From positions 56,512 to 120,511 of the forward strand of contig NZ_JAFFOB010000016.1 in NCBI RefSeq assembly GCF_016918935.1: 64,000 nucleotides of DNA, in the 5' to 3' direction. Position numbers and translations under genes: made by a program. Below are positions 33,708 through 42,523 of the stretch, one piece after another (within the stretch, counting starts at the first letter, position 1; every line of letters begins with the position of its first letter). The notes beneath the pieces were generated by a model. That model saw only the letters and a program-made list of their open reading frames with translations, was not told the origin of the DNA and did not search any database. Source of the stretch: Roseitranquillus sediminis. Its GTDB lineage: Bacteria; Pseudomonadota; Alphaproteobacteria; Rhodobacterales; Rhodobacteraceae.

Positions 33708-33875
33708 TCAGACCAGTAACCGGTGAAGGGCGATCGTGAGGGCGAGGCCAACGATACCCAGGATCAGCGCCAGGACGGCTGCGTGCTGGGCCATGTCGAG
33801 GCGGTTGCCGCCCCGCTTGCGGGCGAGAAGGACGCCCCAGAGGGCTCCACCGATCACTCCTGCAAGTACGATCAT
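33708..33875 (-). CDS. Small membrane protein (55 aa) coupled to lnt
   Basis: Start ATG 33875 (MIVLAGVIGGALWGVLLARK) overlaps the lnt stop by 4 bases. Two hydrophobic segments flank a basic middle (ARKRGGNRLDMAQHA). Two-helix small membrane proteins of this kind are seen near respiratory genes, but I do not recognise a family. RBS GGAGAG precedes the start. Confidence 0.7.
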   Translation of the reverse strand: MIVLAGVIGGALWGVLLARKRGGNRLDMAQHAAVLALILGIVGLALTIALHRLLV

Positions 33876-35464
33876 GTCTCTCTCCGGTACTCGCGCCCTG
33901 TGCGACGCGCGGCGCGGTCCAGCACCGCCGCAAGCGCCAGGGCGGCGAGGACAAGCGGCGGCAGCGTCAGGTCGCCCGCCCAGGCGTAGAGCGTGCGCGG
34001 CAGCGCGGGCGGTAGCGGCGCATCGAGAATGCCGGTCTCGCCGAGCCCAAGCTGCGCCTGTGTCCGGCCCAGGGCATCGATCACCGCGGATATCCCCGTA
34101 TTGGCCGCGCGCACCATCGGCAAGCCTTCCTCCACCGCGCGCATTCGCGCCGAAGCGAGGTGCTGCCACGGTCCCATCGAGCTGCCGAACCACGCATCGT
34201 TGGTGGCGTTGAAGATCCAGTCCGGACGGATAGCATCGTCGACGACGTGGCCAGGAAAGATCGCCTCATAGCAGATAGCCGCACCGACGAGCGGCGCCAT
34301 CCCGACGGCGAGCGTGCGCGGGCCGGGGCCGGAGGCGAAGTCGCCCAGGCCTTCGGTCAGGCGCTCGATCGGCAGCCATCCGCGGAAGGGGACATATTCG
34401 CCGAAGGGCACCAGGTGGTGCTTGGCATACTCGGCAAGGATGCGTCCGCCGGCATCGATGGCGAAGATGGCGTTGTGGTAGAGAGTCCGACCGCCGACCT
34501 GCTCGCGGTCGGGCGAGCCCGTGAGCAGCACCCCACCTTCGGGCAGCCGCGCTGCGATCGACGCAAGCGCCTCCGGGCTCTCGTCAAGGTAGCCCGGGAA
34601 CGCCGTCTCGGGCCAGAGCAGGACACCGAAGCTGCCGGGACGGCCCGAGAGCTCGAGGTAGCGGCGGACGAACTCGGCACGCCGCGCCGCATTCCACTTG
34701 TCCTCCTGCGGCACGTTGCCCTGCACGATCCGCAAGGCGACGCCGGGCGGCGCCGGGGCGGGCGCGGCAAGACGCGCCTGGCCCGCAATCCAGGCACCGA
34801 CGACCAGGACTACGAACGCCGCCGCGGGCACGAGTCGCCCGATGCGCGTTCGATCTCCGAACATCACGACTGGAATAGTCGCTGCGAAAACGGCGAGGAA
34901 GCTGAGGCCGTAACTGCCGATCCAGGCTGCCGGCTGCCGCAGCGCGTCCCAGTCCGCCAGCGCGTATCCGGCGAGGTTCCATGGAAAACCGGTCAGGACG
35001 TGCCCGCGCAGCCATTCGGCCCCCATCCAGCACGCTGCGAACGTTGCTGCGCCAAAGAGGCCGCGGACTCGGAAAGCCGTGAACACAGCGGCGGCGAGGC
35101 CGGGGAAAATCGCGAGGCCGGCCGCGAGCGACGCCACGGCCGGGACTGCAAGCCAGCCGAACCGCTCGGCATCGATGAAGAAGCTTTCGGCGATCCAGGA
35201 AATGCCGATGCCGAAATAGCCGAGGCCGAAGCCATAGCCCAATGCAAACGCGGCCGCCGGGCGCCGCCCCTGCAGCAGCGCATAGAGCGCCGAGAACGCA
35301 ACGGGCAGCGCGAGCAGGATCGAGTACGGAGGCAGGGCGAGGACAGCGAGCGCCCCCGCGGCCGCGGTAAGCGCCGCGCCCGGAAAGACCCCGAGGCGCA
35401 GGCGAAGAGTTGGGGCCGCCCCAAGGCTCACCACTTCGGCTCTCTGTGCTTGCGGGGTCGACAT
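33872..35464 (-). CDS. lnt: Apolipoprotein N-acyltransferase
   Basis: A 530-residue inner-membrane enzyme with N-terminal transmembrane helices and a nitrilase-fold domain facing the periplasm. The catalytic triad is visible: Glu in LLWPETAFPGY, Lys in YAKHHLVPFGEYVPF, Cys in AAICYEAIFPG. It adds the third acyl chain to lipoproteins. Start 35464 (MSTPQAQRAEV) lies 5 bases after the ZIP stop. Because cells carry a core lnt, this copy in a metal and oxidase cluster rich in lipoproteins is probably an accessory paralogue. Confidence 0.9.
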   Translation of the reverse strand: MSTPQAQRAEVVSLGAAPTLRLRLGVFPGAALTAAAGALAVLALPPYSILLALPVAFSALYALLQGRRPAAAFALGYGFGLGYFGIGISWIAESFFIDAERFGWLAVPAVASLAAGLAIFPGLAAAVFTAFRVRGLFGAATFAACWMGAEWLRGHVLTGFPWNLAGYALADWDALRQPAAWIGSYGLSFLAVFAATIPVVMFGDRTRIGRLVPAAAFVVLVVGAWIAGQARLAAPAPAPPGVALRIVQGNVPQEDKWNAARRAEFVRRYLELSGRPGSFGVLLWPETAFPGYLDESPEALASIAARLPEGGVLLTGSPDREQVGGRTLYHNAIFAIDAGGRILAEYAKHHLVPFGEYVPFRGWLPIERLTEGLGDFASGPGPRTLAVGMAPLVGAAICYEAIFPGHVVDDAIRPDWIFNATNDAWFGSSMGPWQHLASARMRAVEEGLPMVRAANTGISAVIDALGRTQAQLGLGETGILDAPLPPALPRTLYAWAGDLTLPPLVLAALALAAVLDRAARRTGREYRRET

Positions 35465-35468
35465 GCGA

Positions 35469-36251
35469 TCAGCCCAGCGAAACGTCGAGGAAGAGCATGA
35501 TCGCGAGCCCGACGGCCAGTCCGGAGGTCGCGCGGTTCTGGTGCCCTGCCCGATGCGTCTCGGGAATGATCTCATGGCTGATCACGTAGAGCATCGCGCC
35601 GGCCGCGAACGCCAATCCCCAGGGCAGGAGTGGCTGCGATACAGCAATGATCCCGGCGCCGAGCAGGCCGCCCACAGGTTCCACGAGGCCCGTCAGGGCC
35701 GCGACGGTCCAGGACTGGCGGCGGGAATACCCCTCGCCGAGAAGCGCAACGGCGACCGCCAGCCCCTCGGGCGCATTCTGCAGCCCGATGCCGATGGCGA
35801 GCGGCAGTCCCCCTGTGAGGCCGTCCGAGCCGAAGCCGACCCCCACCGCGAGCCCCTCCGGGAAGTTGTGTATGGTAATCGCCACGATGAAGAGCCAGAT
35901 GCGCCTCAGGGACTCAGCTGCCGGTCCCTCCCGTCCGGACTTGAAGTGCTCGTGCGGGAGGAGTTCGTTCATGAGCGCCACGGCGCCCATTCCGATCAGG
36001 ATGGAGACGACGACGATCGCCGCCGGGGCGGTAGCCGCGTCGTAGCGCGCCTCCGCCGCCTCGAGACCCGGGATTATGAGCGAGAAGAACGACGCCGCCA
36101 GCATCACACCGGCGGCAAAGCCGAGGAGCGTGTCCCGGGTTGCACGCGACGGCAGCCGGCCGAACAGGACCGGCAGGGCGCCGAGCCCGGTCAGGAGCCC
36201 CGCAGCGAGGCTTCCGACAAGACCCAGAACTACTGGCGAAAGAGCCTCCAT
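35469..36251 (-). CDS. ZIP-family divalent metal transporter (GufA-like)
   Basis: About eight membrane segments with the two ZIP metal-site helices: IHNFPEGLAVGVG (TM4) and IGLQNAPEGLAVAV (TM5). The Gln in the second motif replaces His, as in GufA-type ZIPs. A His-bearing loop (NELLPHEHFKSG) lies between TM3 and TM4. It probably imports Zn or other divalent metal into the cytoplasm. ATG 36251 is preferred over an upstream TTG. Upstream of lnt with 4 bases between. Confidence 0.85.
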   Translation of the reverse strand: MEALSPVVLGLVGSLAAGLLTGLGALPVLFGRLPSRATRDTLLGFAAGVMLAASFFSLIIPGLEAAEARYDAATAPAAIVVVSILIGMGAVALMNELLPHEHFKSGREGPAAESLRRIWLFIVAITIHNFPEGLAVGVGFGSDGLTGGLPLAIGIGLQNAPEGLAVAVALLGEGYSRRQSWTVAALTGLVEPVGGLLGAGIIAVSQPLLPWGLAFAAGAMLYVISHEIIPETHRAGHQNRATSGLAVGLAIMLFLDVSLG

Positions 36252-36310
36252 CGGCAACCTTCAGGCCCAGAGGATCGGGCACATTGTCGATCTGCGCTCC
36301 GACCCGGGAG

Positions 36311-36766
36311 TCACTCAGGAGCCGGGTACGACGCGAAGACCTCGGTGCTGCCGTCGTTCCTGATGAGGAAGACGTCGTAGGCTTCCTGTCTGTCGCCAAA
36401 GTCCATGCCGGGAGATCCGAGCGGCATGCCCGGCACCGCGAGTCCGATTGCGTCGGGCCGCTCCTCCAGCAGCCGCTTTATGTCGGCGGCGGGGACGTGG
36501 CCTTCGACGACGTAGCCGTCGATTTCCGCGGTGTGACAGGAGATCATCCTCTGCGGCACGCCCTGATCCAGCTTATAGCGGACCAGCGCGCCGCCGAACA
36601 TGTTCTCGCCGGTGACCGAGAAGCCGTTCTCTTCCAGATGCTCCATCCAGGCGAGACAGCAACCGCAGCCGTTCGTCTTGATGACGTGCGCCTCCGTGGC
36701 TTGCGCGCCGGCTTGTGAGGCGCTGGTGGCCAGCGCCAAGGCGAGCAACAGGTTACGTGCGGTCAT
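36311..36766 (-). CDS. DUF411 metal-binding periplasmic protein
   Basis: A 151-residue protein with a signal peptide (ARNLLLALALATSASQAGA) and the DUF411 motif KTNGCGCCLAWMEHL, then GVPQRMISCHTAEIDGYVVEGHVP. DUF411 proteins are periplasmic and usually sit in copper or other metal resistance clusters; the Cys pair and Met/His residues could bind Cu(I). Start 36766 has GGAGAGACG upstream and overlaps the end of the peptidase gene by 14 bases. Confidence 0.87.
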   Translation of the reverse strand: MTARNLLLALALATSASQAGAQATEAHVIKTNGCGCCLAWMEHLEENGFSVTGENMFGGALVRYKLDQGVPQRMISCHTAEIDGYVVEGHVPAADIKRLLEERPDAIGLAVPGMPLGSPGMDFGDRQEAYDVFLIRNDGSTEVFASYPAPE

Positions 36767-37961
36767 GATCGTCTCTCCTGGCAACTTCGGTTTCGCCGCG
36801 CACGAGCTGGCGATGCGCCAGCCGGATCTTCTCCAGGCGCTCCAGGGCCGCGGCAGCAAGTTCAGGATCGGAACGGCGGGCCAGCCGCTCGTCATCCAGG
36901 GGATCGACCGGGCGTCCCTCGGCGCGAACTTCGTAATGCAGGTTCGGCCCAGTCGCGAGGCCGGTGGAGCCCACGGCTCCGATGACCTCGCCGGCATCGA
37001 CGCGTTGACCACGTTCGAGCCCGTCGGTGACGCCACTCAAATGCGCGTAACGCGTCATGATGTCGGCGCCGTGCTTTATTTCGACGACGCGCCCGTAGCC
37101 GCTGCGCCTCCCCACGAAGGAGACGCGGCCGGGTGCGGTCGCCATCACCGGCGTGCCACGGGGGGCGGCATAGTCGACGCCCGTGTGCATGCGGACGCTG
37201 CCGAGGATCGGATGCTTCCTGCGTCCGAAGACTGAGGAGAGGCGCGCACCCTCGATCGGCGCCGAGACGACGCGCAATACCTCGCCGTCTTCGAAGATGG
37301 TGACGCCCCGGGTGTCGTTCTCGGGCCAGACGATCTCGAGGCGTCGATCCTGGATACGCAGCGCAGCGTAGGTCAGCACGGGCTCCGAGACCCGCTCCCC
37401 TTCAGGCGTCAGACGCTCGCGCCAGAGAAGCTCGAGCCGTTCGCCGCCAGAAAGGTCACGCCGGAAATCGACGACGCCGGCCAGCATTTGCGCGAGCTCG
37501 ACGGAGAAGCGGACGGGCGCGCCCGCCTCGTCGAGCGCGGCGAATATCGATCGCTCGACGGTGATGTCCGCGGCACGCTCCACATCCTCGGCCTCGGGGC
37601 GGATCGTCCGGCTCGACGGCGTCTCGTCGACCACGACCTCGATCTGCACGCCGCCATCGACATCCAGCGTGAGGCGGCGCGGCGTTCCCTGGCCGTCGCG
37701 TTCGAGTACGAGCCGGTGACCAGGCCGCAGCTGTCGGAGATCGTACTCGGCTTGGACCGCAAGGGCGAGCTCGGAGCGCAACTGCGCGTCGATCTCTGCC
37801 CCCGACAACAGGCTGTCGAAGGTGTCGCCGGCCTCCACCGTCATCTCCGCGACTGCGGGTGGTGCCGCGGACGCCTCCTCCGACGAAGCCGCCGCCGTGA
37901 GCGCAAGTGTCAGCGCCGCCGCGATGGCGGACGCGGAAGTGATTGGGCGCGTTCTGCTCAT
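36753..37961 (-). CDS. M23-family (LytM) peptidoglycan endopeptidase
   Basis: A 402-residue exported protein with a signal peptide and a LysM/OapA-like region (TVEAGDTFDSLLSGAEID, YDLRQLRPGHRLVLERDG). The Zn-peptidase domain has SVFGRRKHPILGSVRMHTGVD (first His and Asp) and HYEV (last His). It cleaves peptide cross-links in the cell wall or activates amidases. Its stop region overlaps the DUF411 start, and its start overlaps the SCO stop by 4 bases, so it is inside the copper operon. The catalytic His of the HxH motif is present (NLHYEV). Confidence 0.88.
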   Translation of the reverse strand: MSRTRPITSASAIAAALTLALTAAASSEEASAAPPAVAEMTVEAGDTFDSLLSGAEIDAQLRSELALAVQAEYDLRQLRPGHRLVLERDGQGTPRRLTLDVDGGVQIEVVVDETPSSRTIRPEAEDVERAADITVERSIFAALDEAGAPVRFSVELAQMLAGVVDFRRDLSGGERLELLWRERLTPEGERVSEPVLTYAALRIQDRRLEIVWPENDTRGVTIFEDGEVLRVVSAPIEGARLSSVFGRRKHPILGSVRMHTGVDYAAPRGTPVMATAPGRVSFVGRRSGYGRVVEIKHGADIMTRYAHLSGVTDGLERGQRVDAGEVIGAVGSTGLATGPNLHYEVRAEGRPVDPLDDERLARRSDPELAAAALERLEKIRLAHRQLVRGETEVARRDDHDRT

Positions 37962-38578
37962 GTGTCCCCCTTCTGGATTTCTTCCATTGCGCGCCGGATC
38001 TTTGGCGCGGCGAACTCTCTCGGTTCGTGGTAGTCGATGGTCCCGGCGAAACTGCCGTCGGCGCGGAACAAAAAGACGCCAGCGGTATGGTCCATCGTGT
38101 AGCCGTCCTCGGTCGAGACCTTGGCGTATCGTGCCCGGAAGCCCTCGGCGGCCTTGGCGAGCTCCGCGGGTTCGCCCCGCCAGGCGCGGATCTGCGGGTG
38201 AAAGTACGAGACATACTCGGCGAGCGCGGGCACGGTATCGCGCTCAGGGTCCACCGTGATCAGGACCGCGTTCAGCCGCTCCGCCTCGGGGCCGAGCTCG
38301 TCGAGCCAGCCTGAGATGTCCGACAGTGTCATCGGGCAGACGTCCGGACAGTAGGTGAAGCCGAAGAAGACCAGGCTGGGTCGGCCTGCCAGCGTCTCAG
38401 GGCCGACCGACTGTCCCCGGTCGTCTGTCATCGCGAAGTCCATCTCGCCAAGCGGCAGCGGCCGCCGGTCCGGCTCGGACGCGGCACCGGGGCCGTCCAC
38501 CTGCCACCAGCCGAGGACAAGGGCGAAGGCCACCGATGCGACGGCGAGCGCGAGGAACTTGACGATCCGTCCCGTCAA
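37958..38578 (-). CDS. SCO1/SenC-family copper chaperone (2 of 3)
   Basis: A thioredoxin-fold SCO protein with YCPDVCPM and the distal His (YTMDHTAG), anchored by an N-terminal helix (FLALAVASVAFALVLGWW). No ATG lies close to the family start; TTG 38578, directly after the PCu(A)C stop, fits best, while GTG 38638 lies inside the upstream gene. Likely translationally coupled to PCu(A)C, which in other systems hands Cu to SCO or CuA. Confidence 0.85.
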   Translation of the reverse strand: MTGRIVKFLALAVASVAFALVLGWWQVDGPGAASEPDRRPLPLGEMDFAMTDDRGQSVGPETLAGRPSLVFFGFTYCPDVCPMTLSDISGWLDELGPEAERLNAVLITVDPERDTVPALAEYVSYFHPQIRAWRGEPAELAKAAEGFRARYAKVSTEDGYTMDHTAGVFLFRADGSFAGTIDYHEPREFAAPKIRRAMEEIQKGDT

Positions 38579-38579
38579 G

Positions 38580-39032
38580 TCAGTCAGACGGGCCGCGGGC
38601 AGCAATGCCGAGGATCGGCACCTCGACCGGCACCTCACCGCCGTCCTCGAAGACCAGCGTCAGCGGAAAGGTCTCGCCCTCGACCAGCGGCGTGTTGAGC
38701 TGCATCAGCATGGCGTGCAGCCCCCCGGGCTCAAGCGCCACCGCCTCGCCCGGCGCGATCGTGATGTCTCCCGCCGGAGCCATCGTGCTGACGCCGTTCG
38801 CACTGGTACTCGACTCATGAATCTCGGCCTTCCCGGCAACCTCCGTGCGGATCCCGGTCAAGGTGACGGGCGCGTCGCCCGCGTTGCGCACCGTGAAGTA
38901 GGCCGCTCCGGGTCGCGAGGTACCGATCGAGGCTCGTGCCCACGGCTCCTCCACCGCAATCTGCGGATCCGCCGCCATTCCGATTGCGGGAGCGAGTAGC
39001 ATGATAGCCAGTGCGATGAGCCTTCTGCGCAT
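38580..39032 (-). CDS. PCu(A)C periplasmic copper chaperone
   Basis: A 150-residue protein with a signal peptide (ALAIMLLAPAIGMAAD) and the PCu(A)C (DUF461) fold: EPWARASI near the start, the Cu(I) ligands in AEIHESS, STMAPAG and GLHAMLM, and the family ending LTLVFEDGG. It carries Cu(I) in the periplasm for CuA site assembly. It stops 1 base before the SCO start candidate. Neighbours are SCO, DsbA-like and DsbB-like genes. Confidence 0.92.
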   Translation of the reverse strand: MRRRLIALAIMLLAPAIGMAADPQIAVEEPWARASIGTSRPGAAYFTVRNAGDAPVTLTGIRTEVAGKAEIHESSTSANGVSTMAPAGDITIAPGEAVALEPGGLHAMLMQLNTPLVEGETFPLTLVFEDGGEVPVEVPILGIAARGPSD

Positions 39033-39048
39033 CGGGTCTTCCTCCGGT

Positions 39049-39708
39049 TCAGTTGGTTCTTGCCGCCTCGACCTCGGACGTGACGAGCTCGATGAGCTGC
39101 TCGGCCCCGAAGGAGGGAAGGGGCTTGCCGTTGACGAAGAAGGTGGGCGTCTGGCGGATGCCCACGGCCTCCACGTCGGCCCGGTCCTGGTTCAGGACCG
39201 CGATCACGTCCGGCATCATGATCTGCTGTCGCGCAAGCTCCACGTCGAGCCCGGCCTCGCCCGCAATCTCGAAGATGCTATCCTCCGCCGGCGCATCGTG
39301 CGAGGCCCATTGCGGCTGGCGCTCCAGCAGCGCCTCGAGCACCGGAATGAAGACGTCCTGCATCCGCGCCGCCTCGAGCACCTTGATCGCGAGCTCGGAG
39401 CCAGCGCCGTGGAACGGAGTGTAGCGCAGCACGACGCGCACATCCTCCGGATACTCGGCCCGGATCCGCTCGACGACGGGGTAAAAGGCGCGGCAGGCCT
39501 CGCATGCCGGATCGAAGAACTCGACAAGCGTGACCGAAGCATCCTCGGGGCCGAGAAGGGGCGAATACGGGCGCACCAGCCGTTGCTCGTCTGCGGGACT
39601 GGCGGTGGCCGCCGCAGTGGGAGCTGGCGCGCTCGCATACCACGCGCCGCCGACGAAGGCGGCGAGCGCAACGCCGAGCACGGCGAGAAGGAGGGTTTTT
39701 CTGTTCAT
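39049..39708 (-). CDS. DsbA-like periplasmic thioredoxin-fold protein
   Basis: A 219-residue protein with an N-terminal anchor (TLLLAVLGVALAAFVGGAW) and a thioredoxin_4/DsbA-type domain. The active site is CEAC in EFFDPACEACRAFYP, and the cis-Pro region is GIRQTPTFFVNGKPL. ATG 39708 overlaps the DsbB-like stop by 4 bases. It probably introduces disulphides, with DsbB as reoxidant, in exported Cu proteins or cytochromes. Confidence 0.88.
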   Translation of the reverse strand: MNRKTLLLAVLGVALAAFVGGAWYASAPAPTAAATASPADEQRLVRPYSPLLGPEDASVTLVEFFDPACEACRAFYPVVERIRAEYPEDVRVVLRYTPFHGAGSELAIKVLEAARMQDVFIPVLEALLERQPQWASHDAPAEDSIFEIAGEAGLDVELARQQIMMPDVIAVLNQDRADVEAVGIRQTPTFFVNGKPLPSFGAEQLIELVTSEVEAARTN

Positions 39709-40124
39709 ACTGTTTCCAGCCGGCGGAGTTGAAGGAGAAGCGCGCCGATCGTTCCGAACGCCATGAGCGACAGGAACGGGATCGGCATGGCGAGGATCAT
39801 CATGCCGGCGTCGGTGCACGACGGGCCGGCAGCGCTACATGGCGTGATCGGCTGCGGAACGAGCCCCGCGAAGAGTGCGGTGTGGTAGGCAGCGATCAGT
39901 CCGCCCGCGAGTGCCAGCGGCAGTCCGTAGCGCCACACCGCGCTGTCACCACGCCAGAAGCCGACCCCGAGGACCAGCACGAGCGGGAACATGAAAGCCC
40001 GCTGATACCAGCAGAGGATGCAGGGCGCCTGCCCGAGGACCTCTCCAATGAAGAGGACCGCCATGGTCGAGCCGAGCGCGATCAGCCACGAGGTCAGAAG
40101 CGGTGCATCCGCGGTCCGCGTCAT
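39705..40124 (-). CDS. dsbB: DsbB-family quinone-linked disulphide protein
   Basis: A 139-residue four-helix membrane protein. The first Cys pair is in APCILCWYQRAFMFP and the second pair is TPCSAAGPSCTDAG, as expected for DsbB. It passes electrons from DsbA to the quinone pool. It overlaps both neighbours by 4 bases (DsbA-like downstream, SCO upstream), so the three form a tightly coupled unit. Confidence 0.9.
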   Translation of the reverse strand: MTRTADAPLLTSWLIALGSTMAVLFIGEVLGQAPCILCWYQRAFMFPLVLVLGVGFWRGDSAVWRYGLPLALAGGLIAAYHTALFAGLVPQPITPCSAAGPSCTDAGMMILAMPIPFLSLMAFGTIGALLLQLRRLETV

Positions 40125-40735
40125 GTCCTGACGCGCTCCCTAAGGTCGCGGGCAATGTCTTCCGGAGTCGCCGAGTACTCGAAGATCCGCACGAGGCCGC
40201 CGTCAGGGTCGAAGAGCAGGATCGAAGAGGTATGTCCCATCGTATAACCGTCTGGCGCCGAGGGGTCCTCCACCCGCTCCTTGTAGATCGCGAAGGTCTC
40301 AGCGGTCTCGTCGACCTGCTCGGGCGTCCCGGTCAGACCGATGATCGACGGGTGAAACTGGAATACGTACTCGGCCAACGACTCCGGTGTGTCCCGCTTG
40401 GGATCGACGCTGATGAAGAGCGGCTGCACCTCGTCCGCTGCACCGCCGAGCTCGTCCATCGCCTGCGCTATGTTGGCAAGGCCCATCGGGCAGACGTCCG
40501 GGCAATTGGTGAAGCCGAAGAACACGAGCAGCCAGTCGCCTCGGAACTCCTCGTCGGTACGGGTCCGTCCGCGATGATCCGTCAACTCGAAGTCCGCCTG
40601 AAGGGCGGGCTCTTGCGGCGCGCTCGCGGTGGTCTCGGGCCGCGATTGCCAGAAGAACAGCGCCGCCACGGCCAAGCCGGCCACGGCCACGGCAAGCCAA
40701 AGGATCGTTGCCATGGTCCTCAACGGCACCGCCAC
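40121..40735 (-). CDS. SCO1/SenC-family copper chaperone (3 of 3)
   Basis: A 204-residue SCO protein with an N-terminal membrane helix (ILWLAVAVAGLAVAALFFW), NCPDVCPMG and distal His (YTMGHTSS). It is the first gene of the leftward copper operon and lies just behind the MerR-type promoter at 40753-40783. Start codon is ambiguous: GTG 40735 sits directly on GAGGAG, GTG 40729 has better spacing, and ATG 40714 is also in frame. It is diverged from the two other SCO proteins in the window. Confidence 0.88.
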   Translation of the reverse strand: MAVPLRTMATILWLAVAVAGLAVAALFFWQSRPETTASAPQEPALQADFELTDHRGRTRTDEEFRGDWLLVFFGFTNCPDVCPMGLANIAQAMDELGGAADEVQPLFISVDPKRDTPESLAEYVFQFHPSIIGLTGTPEQVDETAETFAIYKERVEDPSAPDGYTMGHTSSILLFDPDGGLVRIFEYSATPEDIARDLRERVRT

Positions 40736-40752
40736 CTCCTCTCGGTCGATGC

Positions 40753-40783
40753 CGCTTACAAGCTACAGCAGGTAGAGCTTCAA
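40753..40783 (-). promoter_or_regulatory. MerR-type promoter of the SCO-dsb-PCu(A)C operon
   Basis: On the minus strand TTGAAG, a 19-base spacer with the dyad AGCTCTAC/GTAGCT, then TAAGCG. The spacer length and dyad match the promoter at 30709-30739. The merR gene itself starts about 110 bases to the right in the opposite direction, so this is a divergent regulator-target arrangement. Confidence 0.75.
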
Positions 40784-40889
40784 GCCGGAATTGCCGCGAG
40801 TCGGAACGCGTCACAGGCATGTGAACCGCCATCCTCTCTTCCGTTCATTGACGTACGAACCTATAGCGGCTGGAGAGAAGGGAGAGCTC

Positions 40890-41318
40890 ATGCTTTCGAT
40901 CGGAACGATGTCCCGCAAGACCGGGACGAAGGTCCAGACGGTCCGCTACTACGAGCAGATCGGCCTCCTGCCCGAGCCCGGGCGCAGTGAGGGCGGGCAG
41001 CGTCGCTACACGGATGACGACCTCGACCGGCTGGCCTTCATCCGCCACGCCCGGCAACTTGGCTTCTCGCTCGACGCCATCCGCGAGCTGCTGGCGCTGG
41101 CCGACAACCCCCGGCAGCCTTGCGCCAACGCGGATTCGATCGCGGCTCGGCAACTCAGGCAAGTCGAGAAACGGATCATGCGGCTGCAGGCGCTGAGAAC
41201 GGAGCTCCGTCGTATGATCGACGAATGCAACGGCGAGAGCATCGCGGATTGTCGGGTCCTCGAGGTCCTGCGCGATCATTCGGAATGCCTGACCGAGCAC
41301 GAGGACATTGGTGCCTGA
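40890..41318 (+). CDS. MerR-family metal-responsive activator
   Basis: A 142-residue MerR regulator. The helix-turn-helix is IGTMSRKTGTKVQTVRYYEQ and the wing GGQRRYTDDDLDRLAFI. A long dimer helix follows, and the C-terminus carries Cys residues (DECNGESIADC, HSEC) in positions typical of metal-sensing members such as ZntR/CadR/PbrR. Start 40890 has GGGAGAG upstream. It probably activates the four 19-bp-spacer promoters in this window. The metal cannot be fixed from sequence; the P1B-2-type ATPase target favours Zn/Cd/Pb, while SCO and PCu(A)C favour Cu. Confidence 0.88.
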   Translation: MLSIGTMSRKTGTKVQTVRYYEQIGLLPEPGRSEGGQRRYTDDDLDRLAFIRHARQLGFSLDAIRELLALADNPRQPCANADSIAARQLRQVEKRIMRLQALRTELRRMIDECNGESIADCRVLEVLRDHSECLTEHEDIGA

Positions 41319-41354
41319 GGCGCTTTCCAGCATGATGCTCAGGGAGCAGGTGCC

Positions 41355-41679
41355 ATGCAGACGCCCGTGATCTACTTTGCGGCAGCGTTTGCCGAGATCG
41401 CCGGCTGCTTCGCGTTCTGGGCCTGGTTCCGCCTCGAGAGATCGCCGCTGGCTACTTCCGGGGCTGATATCCCTCGCTGCCTTCGCGTGGCTCCTGACCC
41501 TCAGTTCGGCCGATCAGGCGGGCCGAGCCTATGCTGTCTACGGCGGCGTCTACATCGCTTCGTCGCTTTTCTGGCTGTGGGCTGCCGAGGGGCAGAGACC
41601 GGATCACTGGGACGCGATCGGTGCAGCAGTGTGCCTGGTGGGTTCGGCCATCATCCTCTGGGGGCCGCGGCCAGCTTGA
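41355..41679 (+). pseudogene. YnfA-family (UPF0060) membrane protein, frameshifted
   Basis: The N-terminus [20 protein letters not shown] and [12 protein letters not shown] are in one frame, and [18 protein letters not shown] to [15 protein letters not shown] are in another. Two bases appear to be missing near 41451 (expected CTG TGG CTA, found CTGGCTA). Restored, it would be a full-length four-helix YnfA protein of about 108 residues. YnfA proteins are small multidrug-resistance-like transporters often placed beside metal genes. It follows merR by 37 bases. Confidence 0.78.
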
Positions 41680-41704
41680 CGCTCGCCTCCTTTGCTTTGG
41701 GTTC

Positions 41705-42523
41705 TTATCCGTAGGCGGAAAGATCGACGCCGAGCCGGCTGGCGGTTTCCGGATCGACGGCACCGGTGTCGGGAAGCCCCTCGCGTCTCTGGAAAAGCGC
41801 GATCGCGTCCTTGGTCTTCGCTCCCATCCATCCGTCGGTAACCAGGTTCGCGCCGATAGCCACGTTCAGCGCCGATTGGAGGGCAGCAGTGTCGCCTCGC
41901 TCGATGGCAAGGCTCTCGCCGATGACCGCCTCGGTCATCTGCTGGCGCGCGCGAGTGAATTCTGCCGCGAGCTTCGTGTCATACTGGTTCTGCTGGTATC
42001 CGGGTCCGTTGTACCGTTTGGCGAACTCGGCCCATCTCTTCTCGCGCAGATGCTCCGCCATCACCGGCTGGGCCAGAACGAAACTCACGAATGCATCGAG
42101 CTGCGCGCCCTCGCTCGTCGCCATCGCGTTCACGAACCTCCGAACATCCGGAAACCCCGCAAGCTCATGGTTGAAACCCATGATCTGGAACAGACCCCAC
42201 GAGGCGCTCTTCAGGGCAGGGTCGGGTTCATCGCAGAGCCCGATCGCCTCGATCAAACGGTCATACTCACCGCGTCCGCCCTTGTAGAACTTCTTGGTCC
42301 AGGTCGGATAGCTGAGATGAGGGTAGCGGTCCGTGTAGACGCCCCGCGTCAGGCGATGGAACCAGTGGCCCTCGAAGAGAATCCACGGCATGTCGGTGTT
42401 GCGAATGTAGCCGGTGCCGCGGGCCTCGACGGCCGTCACCGCCTTGATCACGGCGATGTCAACGCCGAGCCGCTCGGCGGCAGCGAGTTGGTCTTCACGG
42501 GTCAGGTAGGCGACTGGATACAT
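41705..42523 (-). CDS. N-acetylmuramidase with peptidoglycan-binding domain
   Basis: A 272-residue cytoplasmic-looking lysin. The muramidase domain (PF11860-like) includes AVTAVEARGTGYI, PWILFEGHWFHRLT, LKSASWGLFQIMGFNH and EKRWAEFAKRYNGPGY. A C-terminal PG_binding_1 domain (VTDGWMGAKTKDAIALFQ) follows. No signal peptide, so export would need a holin or other route, which suggests phage or gene-transfer-agent ancestry. Start ATG 42523. It points away from the CDF exporter gene and converges on the YnfA remnant. Confidence 0.86.
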   Translation of the reverse strand: MYPVAYLTREDQLAAAERLGVDIAVIKAVTAVEARGTGYIRNTDMPWILFEGHWFHRLTRGVYTDRYPHLSYPTWTKKFYKGGRGEYDRLIEAIGLCDEPDPALKSASWGLFQIMGFNHELAGFPDVRRFVNAMATSEGAQLDAFVSFVLAQPVMAEHLREKRWAEFAKRYNGPGYQQNQYDTKLAAEFTRARQQMTEAVIGESLAIERGDTAALQSALNVAIGANLVTDGWMGAKTKDAIALFQRREGLPDTGAVDPETASRLGVDLSAYG

